A DNA stretch of 6,130 bases, taken from positions 1 to 6,130 of the forward strand of contig CALILB010000157.1 in assembly GCA_938016625.1 (NCBI GenBank). Reading direction: 5' to 3'. Position 1 is the stretch's first letter, and every line of letters begins with the position of its first letter. Below are positions 1-6,130 of this stretch, piece by piece. The notes under the pieces were generated by a model. The model made no database searches. It was not told where the DNA came from and worked only from the letters and a program-made list of their open reading frames with translations. Position numbers and translations under genes: made by a program. The DNA comes from an uncultured bacterium (GTDB taxonomy: Bacteria; Acidobacteriota; Thermoanaerobaculia; Multivoradales; JAHEKO01).

Positions 1-490
1 CACCCTCCTCGAGCGAGAAGCGCTGCGCTCCAGATCGCTTCAGCCGGAGCGCTTGGACATCGGCCTGCTGGCATCCGAGGTCGCCGAGGCCTACGCGGGA
101 CGCGACCCCGAAGTCCGTTTGGAGGGAGACTCGACCATCGAGGTATCCGGCGATCCCGACCTGCTTCGGTTGCTACTCCAGAACCTCATAGACAACGCCG
201 TCAAGTTCTCCCTGCCGGATAGTGCCCCGGTGCGGGTCCGGCTGGAGCGAGACCAGGCGACAGCGACCCTCCGGATCCTCGACGACGGTCGCGGCATCCC
301 CGAGGGCAAAGAGGACGAGCTCTTCCAGCCGTTCGTCAAGCTGGACCCAGCCCGAGGTCATCACTCCGGCTATGGGCTCGGACTGAACCTCTGCCAGCGC
401 ATCGTCGAGCTCCACGACGGATCGATTCGTGCTTCGCGCCGTGATCCACGAGGGGTCGAGGTTACATTGACCCTCCCGCTGTCGGCTTGA
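1..490 (+). CDS. Sensor histidine kinase, C-terminal ATP-binding domain (5' end outside window)
   Basis: This is the 3' part of a two-component sensor histidine kinase; about 162 codons are visible, read from base 2 to the TGA at 488-490. The reading frame is open to the left edge, so the TTG at 53 is an internal leucine and not a start. The visible part is the HATPase_c domain that binds ATP and phosphorylates a histidine in the dimerisation helix upstream, which is not in the window. All signature boxes are present in order: N box NLIDNAVKF (182-208), G1 box DDGRGIP (281-301), F box LFQPFVKLD (from about 320) and G2 box GYGLGLNLC (368-394). The end LTLPLSA is the usual final beta strand of such kinases, so no receiver domain is fused at the C-terminus. 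The input domain, partner regulator and stimulus cannot be seen. The gene converges on the Ser/Thr kinase gene, with a 71-base gap. Confidence 0.95.
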   Translation, partial: TLLEREALRSRSLQPERLDIGLLASEVAEAYAGRDPEVRLEGDSTIEVSGDPDLLRLLLQNLIDNAVKFSLPDSAPVRVRLERDQATATLRILDDGRGIPEGKEDELFQPFVKLDPARGHHSGYGLGLNLCQRIVELHDGSIRASRRDPRGVEVTLTLPLSA

Positions 491-561
491 CCGGCCGCCG
501 AAAAGGCGAAAAGGTGCCAGCCGATTCTCAAATGATCGATTCTTAGGGTCTTGCGCCCCGA
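491..561. other. Convergent intergenic gap without clear terminator
   Basis: This gap separates the stop codons of two converging genes. I looked for a shared bidirectional terminator and found only 3-4 bp stems and no T-run after a stem, so I do not call one. The gap holds a tandem 8-base duplication (CGAAAAGG at 499-506 and 507-514) and a spaced direct repeat CGATTCT (522-528 and 537-543). Both are short enough to be chance. Confidence 0.5.
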
Positions 562-3435
562 TCAGTTCCGGGTGTCGACCGGGCCGAGGTAGAGATCGAG
601 CCAGTCCAGCACCTCGCGGATCACCTCGTTCGGCGAGGCTGGCACGTGTCCGCCATCGAGAAGGACCAGGCGCTTGTGTTCGGCGGGTGTTCCCAGCATG
701 TCGAACATCGGCTGGATTTCGGTCTCCACTGGGGACCCGAAGTCCTTGCGTCCGTTGATCATCACCGTCGGCACGGTCGAGCGTGGCGCGAAATTCCGCG
801 GCACGGCTTCCGGTGGCCAGTCAGGAGGACTAATGTACAGGCCACCGGCCAACAGCACGCTGGCCTGGAACCGCGGCTCGATCGCAGTCATCACCGGGCC
901 CATCGAGGCGCCCCAGCTCAGGCCGTAGTAGGCCAGACGGCTGCTGTCGATATCGTCACGCGTCTCGAGGTACTCGACCGTTCGCCGTAGATCCTTGCCG
1001 ATCTGGATGGTCAGGTCACGGTAGCCGTTGGGACCACGTGTCTCGAACTGCCGCTCGTAGGTGCCCTGATAGATCGGGTAGACCAGCGCCCGCCCGCTCT
1101 TGGGGATGAAGTAGGCGTAAGGAAAGCTTGGCCGCGAGCTGTCGCGGTGGTAGCGAGCGCTCGACGGCGGAAAGTAGACGACGGCTTGGTACGGCGGCTC
1201 GACGTTCCTGGGCAGGAACAGGTGGATCCCAAGCCGCTCGTCGCCGTAGGCCGAGTCCACTGAGACGACCTCGTGCCGCCACGACTCCGAGCTGTCGTCA
1301 ACCGACTCGACCTTGGTGTCGAGCGCGCGATCGTCGTAGTCGAAGCTCATCCGAACCACGGCGTAGACCTCGTCGTCGATCCAGGTGTCCCGCCGGTGGT
1401 CGTAAACCGGATGCTCGATCGCGGCCAGCGCCTCATCCGTCAGCGGCTCATCGGTCTTCATACAGCGGAAGCCGTTGATCGGCGAACGGTCGTAGGGGTC
1501 GGTCGCCTCGGTGCTGCGATAGAGATAATCCGGCTCCGACCAGGCGCCGCCGAGGATGTAGCGCAGATCCCCGGTGCGGTTGTGGCACCACTCCCGCACA
1601 TTGCCGGCCATGTCGTAGGTCCCGTTCGGCCCTAGCCCGTCGTAGGTGCCGACCGCGGCCGGACCCTTCGAGTCGAAGTTGCTCCACAGTAGGATCTCGC
1701 TGTAGATGCTCTGCTGAGCGGCGTGCCGCCAGTGGAATACGGTCGGCAGGCTCTTTCCCGCCCAGGCGGCGTAGGCCGACGCTTCGTACCAGCTCACGCC
1801 GCCGACCGGCAGATCGTCCTCCCCTTCGGGGTAGCTGCCCAGCGCCCAGCCGGCGGGCGCGGGCCTTCCGGTGGTGTCGACAAAGGCACTGCGGTCGATA
1901 TTCGGGTCCCAGAACCGGTCGTCGCGATAGCCTCCGTCCTCGACGAACGCCTTGTACTCGCGATTCGTCACCTCGTATTTGTCGAGCCAGAACTCGTCGA
2001 GCTCGACCCGGTCGGCCATCCCGAACGAAATAGAACCGCCCCCCACGTGGACCATCTTCGGCGGGACGTCCCCTTCCCGAAACAGCCGAAAGGTCAGCCG
2101 GATGTCGAACGGCGCCCCCTCGAAGGGGACGTAACCTTCTTTTTCAACTCGAAAGCGCGTCGGCAAAACCACGACGGCGTTCCCGATCGGCGTCTGCCCC
2201 AAGTGGATCCACTCGCGCTCCGGGTGTTGATAACCCTTGAAGTAGACGGTAGCACCCGGTGGGTCGGAATCGAGCGAAATCGGGATGGTGATGCTCCGCA
2301 AGTGTTCGACCAGGAACGGATCGTCCGGGATGATCTCCGTGGCCTCGTAGAGCAACCGCACCGCGGCATCCTTGTCTCCCTCGTTGAACAGACGCTCGAT
2401 CTCGGGCAGGGCTTCGTTGCGCGCCCACGATATGCGCGACTGGCGATGCACCAGCGAGAGCGCGCCTGCGCCCAGCAGCACGAGCACGAGTCCGATTGCG
2501 GCGAGTACCGCCGGTCGCCGCAGCAGCGACCGGAAGCTGGCCGCAGGGGCTTCGATCCCCCGCCTGACCGCGAGCAGCGCCTCATGCAGCTGCTCGCCCG
2601 ACGTGAAGCGCTCGTCAGGATCTTTGGCCAGGCTGCGGCCGAGTATCTCGTCGATCGTGGGAGGGACGTCATGCCGCAGCTCGCCGAGCGGTGCCGGGTC
2701 GTCGCGCAGAATCGCCGTAACCGTGTCGAGATTCGACTCGCCGGCAAACGGTCGCTGCCCGGAAAGCATCTCGTACAACACCACCCCGAAGGAGAAGACG
2801 TCGGTGCGGGCGTCGACCGGCCGGCCCTGCACCTGCTCGGGTGACATGTAGGCCAACGTGCCGATGATCTGGCCGGCGCGGGTGATGTACGGCGAGGACT
2901 GCGCGGTGGCGGTGGGCATCTCGGACAGCATGGGCTCCTCAGCCCGTGGATCGTCGCCGATCAGCTTGCTCAGGCCGAAGTCGAGAATCTTGGGGACCCC
3001 TTCGTCGGTGAGCACGACGTTGTCGGGCTTCAAATCGCGATGCAGCACGCCTTCGCGGTGCGCTCGGGCCAGACCCGCCGCAATGCCGGTACCAATCTCG
3101 ACCGCCCGGTCGATGTCGAGAGGCTTGTCGCGCACGAGGTCGCGCAGCGACTCGCCACGCACGAGCTCCATGACGATGAAGGTCACGCCGTCGTGCTCGC
3201 CGACATCATGGACCGTGGCAATGTTGGGATGATTGAAGGCGGCGGCCAGGAGCGCCTCCTGGCGAAAGCGCTGGCGGCGCTCGGGATCAGCGGTCACCTC
3301 GGCTGGCAGCACCTTGATCGCCACCTCGCGGTGCAGCTCGGTGTCGGTCGCACGGTAGACCGAGCCCATCCCACCCGCGCCGATCTTGCCTTCGATGCGA
3401 TAGCGCCCGAGCTTCTGGCCGACTGTCAGCTCCAT
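562..3435 (-). CDS. Membrane Ser/Thr protein kinase fused to PEGA, FGE/SUMF1-like and alpha/beta-hydrolase domains
   Basis: This is a PknB-type (Hanks-type) protein kinase of about 957 residues; numbering is from the ATG at 3435. The kinase domain (about 9-290) looks active: glycine loop GAGGMGSVY (19-27), Lys41 in VAIK, Glu60, HRDLKPDN with Asp134, DFG with Asp152, SPE (198-200). The activation segment carries a Ser/Thr-rich insert of about 30 residues. One membrane helix (about 308-329) follows an Arg-rich stretch, which puts the kinase in the cytoplasm and the rest outside. The exported half holds a TPR-like helical hairpin (342-380), a PEGA-like domain (383-452), an FGE/SUMF1-like domain (458-660, with DMAGNVREW and GFRC) and an alpha/beta hydrolase (677-952) with nucleophile motif GLSWG. 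Ser840, Asp898 and His930 form the probable triad. The FGE-like part lacks the expected catalytic cysteine pair. An in-frame TTG at 3444 could start the protein three codons earlier, but AAGGGG would then lie only 2 bases upstream. Domain identities are firm; substrates of the kinase and esterase are unknown. Confidence 0.95.
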   Translation of the reverse strand: MELTVGQKLGRYRIEGKIGAGGMGSVYRATDTELHREVAIKVLPAEVTADPERRQRFRQEALLAAAFNHPNIATVHDVGEHDGVTFIVMELVRGESLRDLVRDKPLDIDRAVEIGTGIAAGLARAHREGVLHRDLKPDNVVLTDEGVPKILDFGLSKLIGDDPRAEEPMLSEMPTATAQSSPYITRAGQIIGTLAYMSPEQVQGRPVDARTDVFSFGVVLYEMLSGQRPFAGESNLDTVTAILRDDPAPLGELRHDVPPTIDEILGRSLAKDPDERFTSGEQLHEALLAVRRGIEAPAASFRSLLRRPAVLAAIGLVLVLLGAGALSLVHRQSRISWARNEALPEIERLFNEGDKDAAVRLLYEATEIIPDDPFLVEHLRSITIPISLDSDPPGATVYFKGYQHPEREWIHLGQTPIGNAVVVLPTRFRVEKEGYVPFEGAPFDIRLTFRLFREGDVPPKMVHVGGGSISFGMADRVELDEFWLDKYEVTNREYKAFVEDGGYRDDRFWDPNIDRSAFVDTTGRPAPAGWALGSYPEGEDDLPVGGVSWYEASAYAAWAGKSLPTVFHWRHAAQQSIYSEILLWSNFDSKGPAAVGTYDGLGPNGTYDMAGNVREWCHNRTGDLRYILGGAWSEPDYLYRSTEATDPYDRSPINGFRCMKTDEPLTDEALAAIEHPVYDHRRDTWIDDEVYAVVRMSFDYDDRALDTKVESVDDSSESWRHEVVSVDSAYGDERLGIHLFLPRNVEPPYQAVVYFPPSSARYHRDSSRPSFPYAYFIPKSGRALVYPIYQGTYERQFETRGPNGYRDLTIQIGKDLRRTVEYLETRDDIDSSRLAYYGLSWGASMGPVMTAIEPRFQASVLLAGGLYISPPDWPPEAVPRNFAPRSTVPTVMINGRKDFGSPVETEIQPMFDMLGTPAEHKRLVLLDGGHVPASPNEVIREVLDWLDLYLGPVDTRN

Positions 3436-3446
3436 CTCGATCAAAA

Positions 3447-3452
3447 CCCCTT
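3447..3452 (-). promoter_or_regulatory. Ribosome binding site of the modular kinase gene
   Basis: Read on the minus strand this is AAGGGG. It lies 11 bases ahead of the ATG at 3435 and only 2 bases ahead of the in-frame TTG at 3444, and so favours the ATG. The spacing is slightly long, so the assignment is moderate. Confidence 0.5.
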
Positions 3453-3664
3453 GTCCGGATCGGGTGGTCTCATCTTATGCCATCGAGACCTCCGAGCCTC
3501 ATCTGAAAGTCCGACTCCGGAACCACGAATCTCCCGGATCGTCGCCCCGAGCCCGGTTCCATCCTTCGGCTGCAGGCCAGAGCCGAGACAACCGACGTCC
3601 CGCGAGGTCGAAACTGGAAGCGCGTCCCGACCGCATCTTGCGGCGCGCAACGAGGCCTCTGTGC

Positions 3665-3694
3665 TCAAGCGCTTGACGGAAACGGGTTTCGGTC
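3665..3694. repeat. Two overlapping dyad symmetries, operator-like
   Basis: A perfect 12-base palindrome, TCAAGCGCTTGA, lies at 3665-3676. Overlapping it by two bases, an interrupted palindrome at 3675-3694 has the arms GACGGAAAC and GTTTCGGTC, which pair at 8 of 9 positions around a central GG. A two-base centre suits a DNA-binding dimer better than an RNA hairpin. The pair covers the -35 box and spacer of the candidate acylase promoter, where a repressor site would be expected. The symmetry is seen directly; the operator role is inference, and no regulator gene is in the window. Confidence 0.4.
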
Positions 3695-3701
3695 GTAGCG
3701 T
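3673..3701 (+). promoter_or_regulatory. Candidate sigma70-type promoter for the acylase gene
   Basis: TTGACG (3673-3678) matches the -35 consensus at five of six bases and is followed, after exactly 17 bases, by TAGCGT (3696-3701), which matches the -10 consensus at only three of six. Transcription would begin near 3708, leaving a leader of about 130 bases before the ATG. The weak -10 box would fit an activated or regulated promoter, or a chance match. Confidence 0.25.
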
Positions 3702-3823
3702 TGATGTTGCTCGAGACATGGAGCTTTTTTCCGGTGTCGAGGTGTTGCACCGTCCATTCCTCTTGGTCCCCGCGAGAGCTTTCGCCATCTCGCAGCCGAG
3801 AGAAAGACTCACCCATTGGCCTC

Positions 3824-3829
3824 AGGAGG
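3824..3829 (+). promoter_or_regulatory. Strong ribosome binding site of the acylase gene
   Basis: AGGAGG, a near-perfect Shine-Dalgarno core, lies 9 bases before the ATG at 3839. It fixes the start of the acylase gene, and the signal peptide directly after that ATG agrees with it. Confidence 0.85.
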
Positions 3830-3838
3830 GAGAGAATC

Positions 3839-6130
3839 ATGAAGCGAATCGGTCTCATCGGACTGGCGCTGGTCCTCATCGCAACGAGCGTCGCGCCGGC
3901 CACAGCCGAGCAAGTGCGCGTCATCCGCGACGAGTACGGGGTACCCCACGTCTACGGCTCGACCCTGGCGGCGACCTGGTACGGGGTCGGCTACGCCGTC
4001 GGCCAGGATCGCCTGTGGCAGGCGGACCTGCTCCGCCGTCTTGGTACCGGGACCTCGGCTGAGTTCTTCGGCCCCGGTTCCGTGGGCGGCGATGTGGTCG
4101 CCCGCAGCCTCTACGGCCCCCGCGAGCGCCGTGACGCTCTCTTCGAGGCCGCGGCGGAAGAGACGCAGGACATCCTGGAATCCTTTGCCGCCGGGATGAA
4201 CGCCTGGATCACCGAGGCAACGGCGACCGGCCAGCTGCCGATCGAATACACGGCTTTGGGCCTCAGTCCCCGTCCCTGGGTTCCGGACGACAGCATCGCG
4301 GTCTCCATGGCGCTGCTCGGCAATTTCGGCGAGTTCGGCGCCGACGAGCTCGAAAACGCCGCCGATCTCGAGGAGCTGATCGCCCGCTTCGGTCCCGCCG
4401 ATGGCTTCGCGGTCTTCAACGACACCCACTGGCTCGACGACCCGAGCGCACCCACCAGCGTGCCGGCCGAAGGCGTGATGATGGCGAAGCGGTCGGCCCG
4501 GGCTCCGCGGCCGGCACGAGTGCCGGAGATCTCCGCCGCGCCCCCGGCGGCGCCCGCTTTCGAGCGGACCCTGGAGAGCTGGCGCTCGAACCTGCGCCGC
4601 GCCGGGCTCGATCGCGGTCCGGCGTCGAATGCCATCGTCCTCGGCCCACAGATGACCGCCGACGGCTACCCACTGCTGCTCCATGGACCCCAAATGGGAT
4701 ACTCGGTTCCCCAGATCAATCACGAGATGGGGATTCACGGCGGCGGCTTCGACGTCACGGGGATGCAGGTCGCCGGCCTGCCGGCGGTGGTGATCGGCAT
4801 CACATCGCGGCACGCCTGGACGCTGACATCGGGCATATCCGATAACAGCGATCTCTATGTCGAGCTCCTCAATCCGGCCAACCCGGGGCAGTATCTCTTC
4901 CAGGGCGAGTGGCTCGATTTCGACTGCCGCGTGGAGACCATCGTCGTCCGCGGCACAGCCGACGTGTCACAGCCAATCTGCGAGTCGGTGCACGGTCCGG
5001 TGCTGGGGACGGCTCCGGGCGTGGCCTTTACGCTCAAGATCGCGACTCGCGGCCTCGAGGTGCAGAGCTACGAAGCCCTGCTCGCCGCCACGAGAGCGCG
5101 ATCGGTGGACGAATTCGACCAGGCGCTTTCGCGCGCCGCCTACAACTTCAACGTCCTCTACGCCGACGCCAAGCGCAACATCGCCTACTGGCACATCGGC
5201 AGAATCCCCATCCGAGCGGCCGGCGACAATCCCTGGCTGCCCCACGACGGCACCGGCTCGGCTGAGTGGCAGGGCTTCCTGCCCTGGGAGGAGATGCCGC
5301 ACGCGCTCAACCCGGAGCGGGGCTGGATGACGAGCTGGAACAACAAGCCCGCGGCCGGGTGGAGCAACTCGACGCGCGGCTTCGGGAGCTTCGGCCCGGT
5401 CCATCGCGTCAATACCCCCCTACTTCTGCTCGAGCAGGTCGACCCGGGTAGCGCGACTCCCGCGACCATCGAGCAGATCAACCTCATGTCCGGTTGGACC
5501 ACCGATACGCCCTCCGGCAGCGCCAGCACGGTCTTCGTCTCCTCGCTGCTCGGGGAGCTATTGGCGCGTGTCGACACTGCGGCCGATCCTCGCCTGCCCG
5601 CCATCGTCGCCTTGCTCGCCGGCTGGGACTGGCTGCAGGTCGACGGTAACCTCGACGGCCGCTACGACAACCCGGCCGTGTCGATATTCAACACCTGGTG
5701 GGAGGCGCTGAGCGACCGCATCTTCTTGGACGATCTGGGCGGCACGCTGCAGCGCAACGTGGTCGGCAATCTGATGGCGCGCCTGCTCGACGACGACCCG
5801 GGGCTGCCGCTGCTGCACGACTACCTGGGTGGAGAGACCGTAGAGGAAGCCGTTACCGGGGCCCTGATCGACACCCTGGACGACCTGGAGGTCTTCTACG
5901 GCTCGAGCGACCCAGCCGACTGGCTGCAGCCGGTGGCGCTGATCCAGTGGGATCCTTTGGGCGCCGGCTCGGTGCCGGACACCATCTGGATGAATCGCGG
6001 CACCTACAACCAGATCACCCATATGGGCCCGGGCCGCTGGCGCTTCGCCCACAACGTGGTCGCCCCCGGCCAGAGCGGGGACCCCTTCAGTCCCCACTTC
6101 GCCGACCAGCTGGAGCTCTACGCGACCTGG
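3839..6130 (+). CDS. Penicillin G acylase-like precursor (Ntn hydrolase), C-terminus outside window
   Basis: This is an exported amidase of the penicillin acylase family (peptidase S45), which hydrolyses N-acyl amide bonds and matures by self-cleavage into alpha and beta subunits. 764 codons are visible with no stop. From remembered E. coli penicillin G acylase (about 846 residues, beta about 557), some 50-80 residues should be missing. Residues 1-23 form a signal peptide (basic MKR, hydrophobic core, ATA before Glu24), so the enzyme acts in the periplasm or outside. The alpha subunit starts at about 24 and includes AVFNDTHWL and PSAPTS, close to the E. coli protein. A Pro/Ala/Arg-rich linker (about 213-262) precedes the probable cleavage site between Ala262 and Ser263, the N-terminal nucleophile in ASNAIVLG. 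Further matches are HGPQ (Gln285 = beta Gln23), HGGGFDVTG, WNN (Asn502, near beta Asn241), Arg523 (near beta Arg263) and Asp335/Asp338, equivalent to calcium ligands. Met286 replaces beta Phe24 and Ser331 replaces beta Ala69, so the acyl group preferred may differ from phenylacetyl. Aculeacin-type or quorum-signal acylase activity is possible but less similar. Confidence 0.93.
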   Translation, partial: MKRIGLIGLALVLIATSVAPATAEQVRVIRDEYGVPHVYGSTLAATWYGVGYAVGQDRLWQADLLRRLGTGTSAEFFGPGSVGGDVVARSLYGPRERRDALFEAAAEETQDILESFAAGMNAWITEATATGQLPIEYTALGLSPRPWVPDDSIAVSMALLGNFGEFGADELENAADLEELIARFGPADGFAVFNDTHWLDDPSAPTSVPAEGVMMAKRSARAPRPARVPEISAAPPAAPAFERTLESWRSNLRRAGLDRGPASNAIVLGPQMTADGYPLLLHGPQMGYSVPQINHEMGIHGGGFDVTGMQVAGLPAVVIGITSRHAWTLTSGISDNSDLYVELLNPANPGQYLFQGEWLDFDCRVETIVVRGTADVSQPICESVHGPVLGTAPGVAFTLKIATRGLEVQSYEALLAATRARSVDEFDQALSRAAYNFNVLYADAKRNIAYWHIGRIPIRAAGDNPWLPHDGTGSAEWQGFLPWEEMPHALNPERGWMTSWNNKPAAGWSNSTRGFGSFGPVHRVNTPLLLLEQVDPGSATPATIEQINLMSGWTTDTPSGSASTVFVSSLLGELLARVDTAADPRLPAIVALLAGWDWLQVDGNLDGRYDNPAVSIFNTWWEALSDRIFLDDLGGTLQRNVVGNLMARLLDDDPGLPLLHDYLGGETVEEAVTGALIDTLDDLEVFYGSSDPADWLQPVALIQWDPLGAGSVPDTIWMNRGTYNQITHMGPGRWRFAHNVVAPGQSGDPFSPHFADQLELYATW
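4475..4624 (+). other. Linker (spacer) region of the acylase precursor
   Basis: These codons (about residues 213-262) lie between the recognisable alpha-subunit end and the Ser263 nucleophile encoded at 4625-4627. The stretch is rich in Ala, Pro and Arg and resembles no folded domain. In this family such a spacer covers the active site and is removed after self-cleavage. The right edge is well supported by the Ser-Asn pair; the left edge is approximate. Confidence 0.6.

Larger units (their letters stand above)
3453..3823. other. Divergent intergenic region between kinase and acylase genes
   Basis: This stretch of about 370 bases separates two divergent start codons and should hold the promoters of both genes. 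For the kinase (minus strand), TAAGAT at 3472-3477 resembles a -10 box about 36 bases before the ATG, but I see no good -35 box at 16-18 bases. For the acylase (plus strand), a weak -35/-10 pair lies at 3673-3701 and overlaps two dyad symmetries. Open frames across the region (for example 3441-3812 minus and 3464-3676 plus) have no recognisable domain and no ribosome binding site, so I call no gene here. A run of six T at 3725-3730 follows a 4 bp stem (GCTC 3709-3712, GAGC 3721-3724), too weak to name as a terminator. Confidence 0.6.

Noticed and set aside
53..55. TTG as start of a short histidine-kinase-like protein
   Set aside because: The frame is open to the left edge and reads through typical kinase sequence before this codon, so the gene starts outside the window.
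499..543. Short direct repeats (CGAAAAGG twice in tandem; CGATTCT twice) in the convergent gap
   Set aside because: The repeats are 7-8 bases with only two copies each, compatible with chance or slippage, and show no link to a mobile element or array.
1723..2844. Long open frame on the plus strand opposite the kinase gene (373 codons)
   Set aside because: It is a complementary-strand shadow in GC-rich coding DNA. Its translation is Arg/Pro-rich without domain motifs, and the minus-strand frame carries clear kinase, PEGA and SUMF1 signatures over the same bases.
3709..3730. Possible terminator or attenuator: short stem followed by six T
   Set aside because: The stem is only four base pairs with an eight-base loop, too weak for an intrinsic terminator.
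3441..3812. Possible small gene in the divergent intergenic region, minus strand
   Set aside because: No ribosome binding site or domain is visible. The frame runs into the kinase start region and would cover the dyads and both promoters.
3809..4813. Open frame of 334 codons on the minus strand opposite the acylase gene
   Set aside because: It has low-complexity His/Arg/Gly-rich content and no recognisable domain, and it lies wholly opposite the signal peptide, alpha subunit and nucleophile region of a well-matched acylase.

Overview
This is a GC-rich bacterial window with three genes and no RNA genes, CRISPR arrays or recognisable mobile elements. A eukaryotic-like Ser/Thr kinase of the PknB type fused to PEGA, sulfatase-modifying-factor-like and esterase domains suggests a soil or environmental phylum rich in such kinases. 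Acidobacteriota (Thermoanaerobaculia-like) is my first guess, with Myxococcota, Gemmatimonadota or Planctomycetota as alternatives. This is inferred from gene style only.

Layout: (1) Bases 1-490, plus strand, hold the 3' end of a sensor histidine kinase, its ATP-binding domain, which runs in from the left. (2) Bases 491-561 are a short convergent gap without a convincing terminator. (3) Bases 562-3435, minus strand, hold a complete modular membrane kinase of about 957 residues: cytoplasmic Ser/Thr kinase, one membrane helix, then an exported half with a helical hairpin, a PEGA domain, an FGE/SUMF1-like domain and an alpha/beta hydrolase with an apparent Ser-Asp-His triad. (4) Bases 3436-3838 are a divergent intergenic region with ribosome binding sites at both edges, a weak candidate promoter and two overlapping dyad symmetries that look like an operator. 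(5) Bases 3839-6130, plus strand, hold a penicillin G acylase-like Ntn-hydrolase precursor with a signal peptide. It has no stop codon inside the window, so its C-terminus lies to the right.

How the genes may work together: the kinase and the acylase are transcribed divergently from one shared region, and both place a hydrolase outside the cytoplasm. Co-regulation, or response to a common extracellular amide or ester substrate, is possible but is inference from layout only. The histidine kinase is convergent with the Ser/Thr kinase and belongs to a separate transcription unit. The most unusual items are the four-part exported half of the kinase, whose SUMF1-like domain lacks the cysteine pair expected of a true formylglycine-generating enzyme, and the operator-like dyads ahead of the acylase.
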